From: Nocardioides sp. GY 10127
GTDB lineage: Bacteria; Actinomycetota; Actinomycetes; Propionibacteriales; Nocardioidaceae
Assembly: GCF_004919085.1 (NCBI RefSeq)
Contig: NZ_STGL01000003.1
Span: forward strand, 310,001 to 374,000
Length of the DNA: 64,000 nucleotides
Reading direction: 5' to 3'
Shown one piece after another: positions 16,893 through 25,422 of the stretch. Positions within the stretch are counted from its first letter, which is position 1; the number at the start of each line of letters is the position of its first letter. Position numbers and translations under genes: made by a program. The notes under the pieces were generated by a model, which saw only the letters and a list, made by a program, of their open reading frames with translations, did no database searches and was not told the origin of the DNA.

Positions 16893-18101
16893 TCAGTAGG
16901 ACGGCTGCGAGGGGTCGATCTGGTTCACCCACGCGACCACGCCGCCACCGACGTGGACGGCGTCGTCGTAGCCCGCGCCCTTGATGACCGCGAGGGCCTC
17001 GGCGGAGCGGACGCCCGACTTGCAGTGCAGGACGACCTGGGTGCCCGAGTCGACCGACGGCAGCTGCGAGAGCGCGTTGCCGTTGAGGAACTCGCCCTTG
17101 GGGATCAGCACCGAGCCCGGGATCTGGTTGATCTCGTACTCGTTGGGCTCCCGGACGTCGACCAGGACGAAGTCCCGGCTGCCCTCCTCGCGCTCCTTGA
17201 GCATGTGCTCGAGGGTCGTGACGGAGATGGTCGAGCCGGCGGCGGCGTCCGCCGCCTCGTCCGAGATCGCACCGCAGAAGGTCTCGTAGTCGATGAGCGC
17301 GTCGACGGTGGGGTTCTCGCCGCACAGGGCGCAGTTGGGGTCCTTGCGGACCTTGAGCTTGCGCCAGCTCAGCTCGAGGGCGTCGTAGATGACGAGCTCG
17401 CCGACGGCGGGGTCGCCGATGCCGGTGATGAGCTTGATCGCCTCGTTGACCTGGATGGAGCCGATGGACGCGCACAGCACGCCCAGGACGCCGCCCTCGG
17501 CGCAGGAGGGGACCATGCCCGGCGGCGGGGGCTCGGGGTAGAGGCAGCGGTAGCAGGGCGCACCCTCGACCTGCTTCGGCGCGAACACCGAGGCCTGGCC
17601 GTCGAAGCGGTAGATGGAGCCCCACACGTACGGGATGCCGAGCAGGTAGGCCGCGTCGTTCACCATGTAGCGGGTGGCGAAGTTGTCGGTGCCGTCGACG
17701 ATGAGGTCGTAGCCCTCGAAGACGCGGAAGACGTTGTCGTTGTCGAGCCGCTCGTCGTGCAGGACGACGTTCACGTAGGGGTTGGCCTCGAGGATCGACT
17801 CCTTGGCCGAGACCGCCTTCGACTTCCCCACGTCGGACTGCCCGTGGATGATCTGGCGCTGCAGGTTGGACTCGTCGACCTCGTCGAACTCGGCGATGCC
17901 GAGGGTGCCGACGCCGGCCGCGGCCAGGTAGAGCAGGGCCGGGCTGCCGAGGCCGCCGGCGCCGATGACCAGCACCTTGGCGTTCTTCAGCCGCTTCTGC
18001 CCGGTCATGCCGACGTCCGGGATGATCAGGTGACGGCTGTAACGACGGACCTCGTCGATGGTCAGCTCGTCGGCCGGCTCCACGAGTGCTGGGATGGACA
18101 C
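16893..18101 (-). CDS. moeZ: MoeZ: adenylyltransferase / sulfurtransferase (ThiF domain plus rhodanese)
   Basis: 402 residues. ThiF/E1 domain: nucleotide loop VIGAGGLGSP (near 46), DESNLQRQI, VDGTDNFATRY, and zinc pairs CYRC and CALC. A rhodanese domain follows with active-site Cys in HCKSGVRSA (about residue 360). It adenylates the C-terminal Gly-Gly of sulfur-carrier proteins (MoaD/ThiS/CysO types) and transfers sulfur, serving molybdopterin, thiamine or cysteine synthesis and tRNA thiolation. The GTG at 18099-18101 is set by a GAGGAG site 7 nt upstream; the frame is open further upstream but without family residues. No carrier-protein gene is adjacent. Confidence 0.93.
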   Translation of the reverse strand: MSIPALVEPADELTIDEVRRYSRHLIIPDVGMTGQKRLKNAKVLVIGAGGLGSPALLYLAAAGVGTLGIAEFDEVDESNLQRQIIHGQSDVGKSKAVSAKESILEANPYVNVVLHDERLDNDNVFRVFEGYDLIVDGTDNFATRYMVNDAAYLLGIPYVWGSIYRFDGQASVFAPKQVEGAPCYRCLYPEPPPPGMVPSCAEGGVLGVLCASIGSIQVNEAIKLITGIGDPAVGELVIYDALELSWRKLKVRKDPNCALCGENPTVDALIDYETFCGAISDEAADAAAGSTISVTTLEHMLKEREEGSRDFVLVDVREPNEYEINQIPGSVLIPKGEFLNGNALSQLPSVDSGTQVVLHCKSGVRSAEALAVIKGAGYDDAVHVGGGVVAWVNQIDPSQPSY

Positions 18102-18465
18102 TGCTCGCTCCTCGATCGGGTGCACTTCTGACAGGGCGGTCAACACCGGGTGCGGTGCGAGATGTTCCCTGTCGTGATGTCCCATGGTCCCGGGCCCGGG
18201 CGCGACGGCGCGCCACGTCCCGCCATGCGGACCCGTGGGGCGGCGGAAACGCGAGAGTCTGGCCCACGCCTCGCGCGTCAGGCAAGCCTTTCTCCGGGCT
18301 CACAGGCAAAGAACAGGAAGGTCTGGACCGGAGGGGCTCCCGCACGGTCGGATCTCCCCCAGTCGAAGCCACCCGGACGGGTACGGATGGTGCTGGCGGA
18401 CCTCGGGAGCGGGGCCCCGGCCTGCCCGGCCCGCCGGGACCGTCTGCCACCGGAGGGAACCACCC
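18102..18465. promoter_or_regulatory. Divergent intergenic region between moeZ and the M6 peptidase
   Basis: 364 bp with no convincing gene. It must hold both promoters. I could not pick -35/-10 pairs with confidence. A strong ribosome site (GGAGGGA, 18452-18458) lies before the peptidase start. Confidence 0.5.
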
Positions 18466-20754
18466 GTGAGAACCACCCCACGCAGCGTGCTGGGAGCGGG
18501 CGTCGCCGCGCTCGCCGTCACCCTGCCCTTGACCCTCGGCTCGCTGCCGGCCCAGGCCGCCCCCACCGCGACCGGGGCCCCGCCCTCGGAGGGTGCGGGG
18601 GCCGCGCACCGGCCGGACGACCGCCCGGGCCCGCTGGCCAAGGAGCAGCAACGCAAGCGGGCGAAGGCGCTGGAGATGCTCGCCAACGGCAGCGCCCGCC
18701 TGCGCGCGCAGTCGGACGGGGGCGCGACGGTGCAGCTCGCGGCCGGCGACTACGTCGAGTTCCCGGTCGAGAAGACCGACACCGTGTGGACGATCCTCTC
18801 CGAGTTCGGCGACTCCGGGTCCGGCAGGCTGGGCCGGACCCCGGGGCCGCTGCACAACGAGATCCCAGAGCCCGACCGCAGCACCGACAACTCCACGGCC
18901 TGGCGAGCGGACTTCGACCTGGCCTACTACGACGACCTGTTCAACGGCAGCGGGGAGTCGTTCAAGAACTACTACGAGCAGCTCTCCAGCGGGCGCTACA
19001 GCACCGACAGCGTCGTGGAGGACTGGGTGCAGGTGCCCGGCAACGCCTCCACCTACGGCGACAACGCCGTGGAGGACGACGGCGGCGCCTGGCAGTTCAT
19101 CGCCGACACCGTGGACGCCTGGTACGCCCAGCAGAAGGCCGACGGGGTCACGGACGCCGCCATCGCGGCCCACCTCGCGTCCCTGGACCAGTGGGACCGC
19201 TACGACTACGACGGCGACGGCGACTTCAACGAGCCCGACGGCTACATCGACCACTTCCAGGCGGTCCACGCCGGCGAGGGCGAGGAGGCCGGCGCCGACC
19301 CCGACGCCATCTGGTCCCACCGCTGGTACGTCAACGCCACGGACGTCGGCACGACCGGCCCGACGGTCGACGGCACCCCGAACCTCCTGGGCGGCACCGA
19401 GATCGGCGACAGCGGGGTCTACATCGGTGACTACACCGTCGAGCCGGAGAACGGCGGCCTCGGCGTGTTCGCCCACGAGTACGGGCACGACCTCGGCCTG
19501 CCCGACTACTACGACACCGCCGGCGGCGACAACAGCACCGGGTTCTGGACGCTCATGTCCTCCGGCTCGTGGCTGGGCCACGGCGGCGCCGACGAGGGCA
19601 TCGGCACGACCCCCGGCCTGATGGGCCCGCAGGAGAAGTACTTCCTGGGCTGGCTCGACCACACCGAGGTCTCGCCCGGCGAGAGCGTCACCGTCGACCT
19701 GGGCCCGTCCCAGCACACCTACGACGGCCTCGACCAGGCCGTGAAGGTCGACCTCCCCGACAAGTCCACCACCACGCAGTACGTGACCCCGCCCTCCGGC
19801 ACCCACGAGTGGTGGTCCGGACGCGGGGACAACCTGAGCAACACCCTCGCCCATGCGGTCCCGGCCGCCTCCAGGGTGACGGTGAAGGCCTCCCTGTGGC
19901 ACGCCATCGAGGCGGGGTACGACTACCTCTACGGCGAGTACTCGCTGGACGGCGGCGCGACGTGGACCCGGATCGGCTCCGGGATCGACGGTGACTCCTC
20001 GCGGTGGAGCACCCAGCGCTGGGCCTACCGCCCCCAGGGCCAGGCGTCCCTCTTCCGCTTCCGCTACGCCACCGACGGCGGCGTCAACGAGGCCGGCGCG
20101 TTCCTCGACGACATCACCATCTCCGCCGGCAGCACCGTCGTCGTCAGCGACGGGGCCGAGAACGGCACCGGCGAGTGGGTCGCCAAGGGCTGGACGATCA
20201 GCACCGGCAGCGAGACGGTGCAGACCCCGCGGTACTACCTGATGGAGAACCGGCAGTACGTCGGCTACGACGCCACCCTGGAGCAGGGCCCGTACAACTT
20301 CAGCGAGCTCTACTCCCGGCCGAACTGGGTCGAGCACTTCGCCTACCAGCCGGGCCTGCTGGTCTGGTACGTCGACCTGTCGCAGGCGGACAACAACACC
20401 AGCGCCCACCCGGGCTCCGGCTACGCGCTGCCGGTGGACGCGCGGCCCGCGCCGTTCACCTTCCCGGACGGCTCGAAGCCCTCGAACCGTCGGCAGCCGC
20501 TCGACGCGGCGTTCGGCCTGACGCCGGTGCCGCAGACCTGCCTGCACAAGGAGACCTCCGCCGGCCAGAGCGTGGCCGCGTGCTCCCCGGCGGGTCCCGG
20601 CATCGCCACGTTCGACGACAGCGATCCCGACGCCTACTACGACGCCACCAACCCGCAGGGCTCCGTGCGGGTCGCCGGCCTCGGCGTCACGGCCACCGTC
20701 ACCGGTCAGGACGGCGACGTGCTCACCGTCCACGTGGTCGACCCGGCCTCCTGA
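18466..20754 (+). CDS. Secreted immune inhibitor A-type (M6) zinc metallopeptidase
   Basis: 762 residues: signal peptide (hydrophobic 8-28, AQA cleavage near 31), a Lys/Arg-rich propeptide-like segment, then the M6 domain with HEYGHDLGLPD at about 337 (two zinc His, catalytic Glu, third ligand Asp) and SSGSW/GLMGPQEK downstream. Calcium-site-like DYDGDGDFNEPDG occurs near 245. The C-terminal half has beta-sandwich/MAM-like features (ATWTRIGSGIDGDSS; FLDDITISAG). M6 enzymes degrade host or environmental proteins, including antimicrobial peptides in Bacillus. GTG start with GGAGGGA 7 nt upstream. Monocistronic in appearance and divergent from moeZ. Confidence 0.92.
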   Translation: MRTTPRSVLGAGVAALAVTLPLTLGSLPAQAAPTATGAPPSEGAGAAHRPDDRPGPLAKEQQRKRAKALEMLANGSARLRAQSDGGATVQLAAGDYVEFPVEKTDTVWTILSEFGDSGSGRLGRTPGPLHNEIPEPDRSTDNSTAWRADFDLAYYDDLFNGSGESFKNYYEQLSSGRYSTDSVVEDWVQVPGNASTYGDNAVEDDGGAWQFIADTVDAWYAQQKADGVTDAAIAAHLASLDQWDRYDYDGDGDFNEPDGYIDHFQAVHAGEGEEAGADPDAIWSHRWYVNATDVGTTGPTVDGTPNLLGGTEIGDSGVYIGDYTVEPENGGLGVFAHEYGHDLGLPDYYDTAGGDNSTGFWTLMSSGSWLGHGGADEGIGTTPGLMGPQEKYFLGWLDHTEVSPGESVTVDLGPSQHTYDGLDQAVKVDLPDKSTTTQYVTPPSGTHEWWSGRGDNLSNTLAHAVPAASRVTVKASLWHAIEAGYDYLYGEYSLDGGATWTRIGSGIDGDSSRWSTQRWAYRPQGQASLFRFRYATDGGVNEAGAFLDDITISAGSTVVVSDGAENGTGEWVAKGWTISTGSETVQTPRYYLMENRQYVGYDATLEQGPYNFSELYSRPNWVEHFAYQPGLLVWYVDLSQADNNTSAHPGSGYALPVDARPAPFTFPDGSKPSNRRQPLDAAFGLTPVPQTCLHKETSAGQSVAACSPAGPGIATFDDSDPDAYYDATNPQGSVRVAGLGVTATVTGQDGDVLTVHVVDPAS

Positions 20755-20887
20755 GGCCCGGCGCCGGCACGCTCACCGGCAGCCTCACCGGGCCGCGGCG
20801 GATCACCGTCGCGGCCCGGCGAGGTGACGGGCAGGTAACATCGCCCGACCGGACCTTCCGGATCGAGCACCCCGAGGAGCACCTGCG

Positions 20888-21559
20888 TTGTCCGCTGACC
20901 AGTACGAGGCCACCGAGCCCGCGGCCGGCACCTCCACCGGGGTCCGCCCGCGCGGGGGCCGCATGCCCCGCAAGGAGCGTCGCGCCCAGCTGCTCGAGTC
21001 CGCGCTCGAGGTGTTCGTCGCCCAGGGTTACCACGCGGCCGCGATGGACGACATCGCCGACCGCGCCGGCGTCTCCAAGCCGGTGCTCTACCAGCACTTC
21101 CCGGGCAAGCTCGACCTGTACCAGGCGCTGCTGGAGACCGCGGCCGACCAGATCATCAAGAACTGTCGCCGCGCCCTCGCCTCCACCGAGGACAACAAGC
21201 TCCGCGTCGCGGCGGCCATGGACGTCTTCTACGGCTACGTGGCCGAGCGCTCCGGTGCCTTCCGGCTCGTCTTCGAGTCCGACCTCACCAACGAGCCCGC
21301 CGTCCGCGCCCAGGTCGACCGCGTGACCACCGGCTGCGCCACCGCCATCGCCGAGGTCATCCACGACGACACCGGCCTGGACGACGAGGCCTCCATGCTC
21401 CTCGCCGTCTCGCTGGTGGGCATGGCCCAGGTGAGCGCCCGCTACTGGCTCGTCGACGGCGGGGGCCTCACCCGCGAGCAGGCCACCGCCCTCGTCTCCG
21501 GGCTCGCGTGGCGCGGCATCGGCGGCTACCCGCGCACCGACGAGGCGCCCGAAGCCTGA
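20888..21559 (+). CDS. TetR/AcrR family transcriptional regulator
   Basis: 223 residues. The helix-turn-helix is RRAQLLESALEVFVAQGYHAAAMDDIADRAGVSKPVLYQHFPGK (about 30-73, split here by description: recognition helix SKPVLYQHF). The ligand domain carries YVAERSGAFRLVFESDL, typical of a conserved actinobacterial TetR group found next to DUF3107 (Rv3208-type in mycobacteria, from memory). The TTG at 20888 follows GAGGAGC; an unusual start but the spacing is right. A TAACAT -10-like box lies ~50 bp upstream. Target unknown; the adjacent DUF3107 gene is a candidate. Confidence 0.9.
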   Translation: MSADQYEATEPAAGTSTGVRPRGGRMPRKERRAQLLESALEVFVAQGYHAAAMDDIADRAGVSKPVLYQHFPGKLDLYQALLETAADQIIKNCRRALASTEDNKLRVAAAMDVFYGYVAERSGAFRLVFESDLTNEPAVRAQVDRVTTGCATAIAEVIHDDTGLDDEASMLLAVSLVGMAQVSARYWLVDGGGLTREQATALVSGLAWRGIGGYPRTDEAPEA

Positions 21560-21667
21560 CCCGGGCGACGGCCCCGCCGGCCACCCCGGTCGCGGGTCGC
21601 ACCCGCCCGGGTGGCGTCAGGGACTAGGCTCGCGGACGAAGGTACGACCGGCGACGAAGGAGGACCC

Positions 21668-21889
21668 GTGGAGGTCAAGATCGGTATCCAGCAGGCCCCG
21701 CGCGAGATGGCGGTGGACGTCGACGGGACGCCCGAGTCCGTCCAGCAGCTCGTCTCGGACGCCGTGAGCACCGGCAACCTGCTCGTGCTCACCGACACCA
21801 AGGGCCGCACCATCGCCGTGCCCGGCGCGAAGATCGCCTACGTCGAGATCGGCACGGCCCAGGTGGGCACCGTCGGCTTCCGCAGCTGA
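21668..21889 (+). CDS. DUF3107 family protein (TB9.4-like)
   Basis: 73 residues, the normal length for DUF3107. It begins VEVKIGIQQAPREM and holds the conserved ESVQQLVSDAV, LLVLTDTKGRTIAVPGAKIAYVEIG blocks, the latter split between positions 39-60. Family members are small conserved actinobacterial proteins of unknown biochemical role. The GTG start is fixed by a perfect AAGGAGG 5 nt upstream, and TAGGCT (about 21626) gives a likely -10. Follows the TetR gene by 108 bp. Confidence 0.9.
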   Translation: MEVKIGIQQAPREMAVDVDGTPESVQQLVSDAVSTGNLLVLTDTKGRTIAVPGAKIAYVEIGTAQVGTVGFRS

Positions 21890-21919
21890 GGCAGCCCCAC
21901 CCGCACGACCCCGCACGCC

Positions 21920-21956
21920 GCGAGCGCCCCGGACCCACTCGGTCCGGGGCGCTCGC
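21920..21956. terminator. Strong bidirectional terminator hairpin after DUF3107
   Basis: Perfect 16-bp stem (21920-21935 with 21941-21956), 5-nt loop, between two convergent genes. Confidence 0.85.
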
Positions 21957-21995
21957 GCGTGCAGGGTCGCGCAGGGGGGGGGATGCCGAGGCGGC

Positions 21996-22742
21996 TCAGG
22001 AGTCGAGGCCCAGCTCGCTCATCCGGTCGGTGTGCCGCTCGGTGAGCCGGGTGAACATCCGGCCGAGCGCGGCCAGGTCGAGCCCCGGACGGTCGATGCC
22101 GCCGGCCAGCAGCGAGGACAGGCCCTCCCGCTCGGCCGCGACCCGCTGGGCCTGAATGAGCGCCTCGCCCATGAGGCGGCGGCCCCACAGGGCGAGCCGG
22201 CCGCCCAGGCGGGGGTCGGCGGCGATGGCGGCCCGGACCTGGGTCACGGCGAACTCGGCGTACCCGCCGTCCTCGAGCGTGCCGACGACGAGGGCGCGCG
22301 TGCCCCCGTCGAGGAACGCGGCGATCTCCCGGTAGAAGTCGTTGGCGAGGCCGTCCCCGACGTAGGCCTTCACCAGGCCCTCGTACCAGTCGGAGGACGC
22401 GGTGTTCTCGTGGAACGCGTCGACGGCACGGCGGAAGGGCTCCATCGCCGTGTAGGGGTCGCTCCCGAGCTCGGTCAGCCGGGCCTCGATGCGACCCAGC
22501 TTGTTCAGCTCGCCGGCGGCCATCCGCCCGAGCTGCACCTTGTCCTCCAGGCGCGGCGCCAGGGCCGCGTCCTCGCCGAGGCGGCTGAACGCGGTGATGA
22601 GCCCGTAGCCGATCACGGCGAGCAGGTCGACGACCGCCTGCCGGTACTCCGGGTCCTCGAAGGCCAGCGGCTCCTCGTCGACGACGGCGTCCGCCGCCAG
22701 GTCGGTCGCGGACGCGCCGGGTGTGACCTCGGATTCAGTCAT
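21996..22742 (-). CDS. Ferritin-like fold protein (MiaE-2 type)
   Basis: 248 residues, all-helical, with ferritin-like spacing of Glu and His: ITAFSRLGEDAALAP, GELNKLGRIEARL, MEPFRRAVDAFHE, DWYEGLVKAYVGDGLANDFYREI. Actinobacterial homologues beside the RhlE-type helicase are annotated as ferritin-like or tRNA-hydroxylase-like; a di-iron role is inferred and substrate unknown. The ATG at 22740-22742 is preceded by TACGCT plus exactly 6 nt, a textbook leaderless arrangement, and diverges from the RNA helicase. Confidence 0.82.
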   Translation of the reverse strand: MTESEVTPGASATDLAADAVVDEEPLAFEDPEYRQAVVDLLAVIGYGLITAFSRLGEDAALAPRLEDKVQLGRMAAGELNKLGRIEARLTELGSDPYTAMEPFRRAVDAFHENTASSDWYEGLVKAYVGDGLANDFYREIAAFLDGGTRALVVGTLEDGGYAEFAVTQVRAAIAADPRLGGRLALWGRRLMGEALIQAQRVAAEREGLSSLLAGGIDRPGLDLAALGRMFTRLTERHTDRMSELGLDS

Positions 22743-23031
22743 GCTCGCAGCGTATCGGTATGGTGAAGGTGCGCGTGTGCCGCGCGCCGACGCCCACGGC
22801 GGTCGTCGGCCACCCCGGCACCGCGGCGGCCCCGAGCCGCGCGACGGCACTCCGACCAAGATCCCCCGACGTCCACCGGACGCCACCGAGGACGGCCGCC
22901 GCGAGCCGGAGGGCCGCAGGTATGTGCGCGGCAGACGTGCAGGGGACTCCCACCGGAGCCGCCGGGTCGGCCGCATCCGAGACTCGCGGTCCTGCTCCCC
23001 GGACGGGCCGCCGCACGAAAGCAGACATCCT
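22743..23031 (+). promoter_or_regulatory. Long 5' leader of the DEAD-box helicase and divergent promoter
   Basis: 289 bp between start codons. The ferritin-like gene's -10 is at 22749-22754. The rest would be a GC-rich leader of up to ~270 nt for the helicase mRNA; GCAGG (near 22916) and CCTGC (near 22991) could close a structured domain. No protein with family similarity starts here, although the frame stays open. Confidence 0.45.
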
Positions 23032-24558
23032 TTGACGACCTTCCGAGACCTCGGGGTCATGCCCGAGATCTGCGACGCGCTCGAGCGCGCCGGCATCACC
23101 ACCCCGTTCGCCATCCAGGAGATGACCCTCTCGGTCGCCCTGGCCGGCACCGACCTCATCGGCCAGGCCCGCACGGGCACCGGCAAGACCCTCGCCTTCG
23201 GCATCCCCGTGATCCAGTCGAGCACCGCGCCGGGCGACGAGGGCTACGCGGCCCTCCCCCAGGGCAAGCCGCAGGCGCTCGTCGTGGCCCCCACCCGCGA
23301 GCTGGCCCTCCAGGTCTCCTCCGACCTCACCCTCGCCAGCGCCGACCGCGGCCTGCGCGTCCTCACCGTCTACGGCGGCGTGGGCTACGAGCCCCAGATC
23401 GAGGCCCTCGAGACCGGCGTCGACATCGTCGTCGGCACCCCGGGTCGTCTCATCGACCTGGCCAACCGCAAGGTCCTCGACCTCGGCCACGTCCGCGCCC
23501 TCGTGCTCGACGAGGCCGACGAGATGCTGGACCTCGGCTTCCTGCCCGACGTCGAGAAGCTGCTCAAGCTCACGCCCTCGACCCGGCAGACCATGCTGTT
23601 CAGCGCGACCATGCCCTCCGCGATCGTGGCCCTGGCCCGCACGCACATGCGCTCGCCGATGAACATCCGCGCCGAGGCGTCCTACGAGAACGCCACGGTG
23701 CCCGCCACGTCCCAGCACGTGTTCCAGGCCCACGACCTCGACAAGCCGGAGATCGTCGGCCGGGTCCTGCAGTCCAAGGACGTCGAGAAGGTCATCGTCT
23801 TCACCCGCACCAAGCGCGCCGCCCAGCGCCTCGCCGACGACCTCGTCGAGCGTGGCTTCAAGGCCAGCCCGCTGCACGGCGACATGGCCCAGGTGGCGCG
23901 CGAGAAGGCGCTGACCCGCTTCCGCGACGACAAGCTCCAGGTGCTCGTCTGCACCGACGTCGCCGCCCGCGGCATCGACGTCCGCGGCGTCAGCCACGTC
24001 ATCAACTACTCCTGCCCGGAGGACGACAAGACGTACGTCCACCGCATCGGCCGCACCGGCCGCGCGGGTGCCTCCGGCACGGCGATCACGCTCGTCGACT
24101 GGGCGGACCTGCACCGCTGGAAGCTCATCAACAAGGCGCTGGACCTGCCCTTCGACGCCCCGGCCGAGACCTACTCGACCTCCGAGCACCTCTACACCGA
24201 GCTCGACATCGAGCCCGGCACCAAGGGCCGGATCAAGGCGCCCGAGCCGGCCGCGCCCCGCGAGAAGCGCGAGGGTGGCGACCGCGAGCGCGGCGAGCGC
24301 CCGGCCCGCAGCCGGAACCGCAACCGCACCCGGACCCGCTCGCGCGGCGGCGAGGTCGTCTCCGACGAGTCCGCCCCGGCCTCGTCCGAGGGCGACGACA
24401 CCACCGGCGCCCCCGCCGAGGGCGGCCCCGCCGCGGCGGACGGCGAGTCCGCGCCGCGTCGCCGTCGTCGCTCCCGCGGACGCGGCGGTCGTGGCCGCGG
24501 CGGTGCCCAGTCGGGTGACCAGTCCGGCGACAGCGCCCCCGCCGCCTCGGAGGCCTGA
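23032..24558 (+). CDS. DEAD-box ATP-dependent RNA helicase (RhlE/CsdA-like)
   Basis: 508 residues. Motifs in order: Q-motif (TPFAIQEMTL), Walker A (ARTGTGKT, 46-53), PTRELA, GTPGR, VLDEADEML, SAT, then helicase C with VIFTRTKRAAQRL, DVAARGIDV and HRIGRTGR. The C-terminal ~90 residues are a basic Arg/Gly-rich tail (RRRRRSRGRGGRGRGG-like), typical of RNA-binding tails. It remodels structured RNA, often in cold adaptation or ribosome biogenesis. I chose the TTG at 23032 because family proteins begin TTFRDLGV; the frame is open upstream to 22723 but that part reads as low-complexity. Ribosome site is weak (GAAAG). Confidence 0.88.
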   Translation: MTTFRDLGVMPEICDALERAGITTPFAIQEMTLSVALAGTDLIGQARTGTGKTLAFGIPVIQSSTAPGDEGYAALPQGKPQALVVAPTRELALQVSSDLTLASADRGLRVLTVYGGVGYEPQIEALETGVDIVVGTPGRLIDLANRKVLDLGHVRALVLDEADEMLDLGFLPDVEKLLKLTPSTRQTMLFSATMPSAIVALARTHMRSPMNIRAEASYENATVPATSQHVFQAHDLDKPEIVGRVLQSKDVEKVIVFTRTKRAAQRLADDLVERGFKASPLHGDMAQVAREKALTRFRDDKLQVLVCTDVAARGIDVRGVSHVINYSCPEDDKTYVHRIGRTGRAGASGTAITLVDWADLHRWKLINKALDLPFDAPAETYSTSEHLYTELDIEPGTKGRIKAPEPAAPREKREGGDRERGERPARSRNRNRTRTRSRGGEVVSDESAPASSEGDDTTGAPAEGGPAAADGESAPRRRRRSRGRGGRGRGGAQSGDQSGDSAPAASEA

Positions 24559-24586
24559 GCCCACGCAGCAGGGCTCCACGCTCGAC

Positions 24587-24618
24587 CGGCCCGGTACCGC
24601 CTCGGCGGTGCCGGGCCG
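24587..24618. terminator. Terminator hairpin downstream of the RNA helicase
   Basis: 15-bp stem (24587-24601 with 24604-24618) with one G-T mismatch and a 2-nt loop, 29 bp past the stop. Confidence 0.8.
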
Positions 24619-24628
24619 TGCTGCGTCC

Positions 24629-24664
24629 GGGGCGCCTGCGTAGGCCGGGGCGCCTGCGTAGGCC
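24629..24664. repeat. Perfect 18-bp tandem duplication
   Basis: Two identical 18-bp units (24629-24646 and 24647-24664) followed by GGGG, in the gap between convergent genes. Looks like a recent slippage duplication. Confidence 0.9.
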
Positions 24665-24672
24665 GGGGCCGC

Positions 24673-25422
24673 TCAGGCCGTGACGACGACCGTGGTGCCG
24701 AGCTGCGCGAACTTCCACATGAGCAGCGCGTCGGAGTGCTTCTGCCGGATGCAGCCGTGCGACCGCGGGGTCCCGAGCTGGGCGACCGTCTGCTCGTGCT
24801 CGCCGTTCTTCACCGGCAGGTCGTGGAAGCCGATCGCGGCGCCGCTCGTCCCCTGGGTGAACCGGACGAACAGGTTCATGGTCGAGCCGTCGATGCCGTA
24901 GGCGTGCCGGCTGCGCGAGTAGACCTCGTAGGTGCCGGGGTCCAGGTTGTCGATCCTGCTGCCCGAGACCAGGTAGCTCGCGAGGACCTGGTCCTTCGCG
25001 CCGATGATCCACACGCGCTGCGAGGACTGGTCGAAGACGGCGCGGCGCCCCGAGCCGGAGTCCGCCGGCGGGTCGGGGTACGCGGCGGTGCTGGCGGAAG
25101 CACTGGCGGAGGCCGAGGCAGTGGCGGAGGCACTGGCTGAGGCGGAGGCACTCGCGGAAGCAGTGGCTGAGGCGGAGGCGCTGGCGGAGGCGGACGTGGA
25201 GGTGGAGGTGGCCGCCTCGAGCGCGACGGTCGAGGACGTCGTCCCCCCGAAGGCGCCGAGGCCACCGACCACGGCGACCGCCGTGAGCACCAGGGAGCCG
25301 GAGGCCGCGGCGATCCGCCCCCAGCGGGGCCGGACGGCGGCGTGGCTGCCCGCGGAACGCGGGGCGCGCCGCCGACCGACGGCGGTGGCCCTGCGCCGGT
25401 CGCTCTCCCCCACCGGCCTCAC
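24673..25422 (-). CDS. Membrane-anchored L,D-transpeptidase (YkuD fold) with Ala-Ser linker
   Basis: 249 residues: cytoplasmic basic N-terminus, one membrane helix (about 37-57), a ~40-residue Ser-Ala/Thr repeat linker (about 73-115), then a YkuD domain with the catalytic motif SHGCIR (Cys nucleophile) near residue 225. It would form 3-3 cross-links in peptidoglycan or act as a related transferase outside the cell; the membrane anchor and linker place it in the wall. The GTG at 25420-25422 overlaps the ParA stop (GTGA), so translation is probably coupled to ParA, an unusual pairing. The linker is likely wall-spanning. Confidence 0.85.
   Translation of the reverse strand: MRPVGESDRRRATAVGRRRAPRSAGSHAAVRPRWGRIAAASGSLVLTAVAVVGGLGAFGGTTSSTVALEAATSTSTSASASASASATASASASASASASATASASASASASTAAYPDPPADSGSGRRAVFDQSSQRVWIIGAKDQVLASYLVSGSRIDNLDPGTYEVYSRSRHAYGIDGSTMNLFVRFTQGTSGAAIGFHDLPVKNGEHEQTVAQLGTPRSHGCIRQKHSDALLMWKFAQLGTTVVVTA

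Noticed and set aside
16780..20733. Very long open frame on the minus strand across moeZ and the M6 peptidase
   Set aside because: It is antisense to the peptidase, has no recognisable motifs and runs into moeZ out of frame. High GC content leaves many such frames open.
25087..25205. Satellite or recombination element in the transpeptidase
   Set aside because: The repeat keeps frame and encodes an Ala-Ser linker, so it is a coding low-complexity linker.
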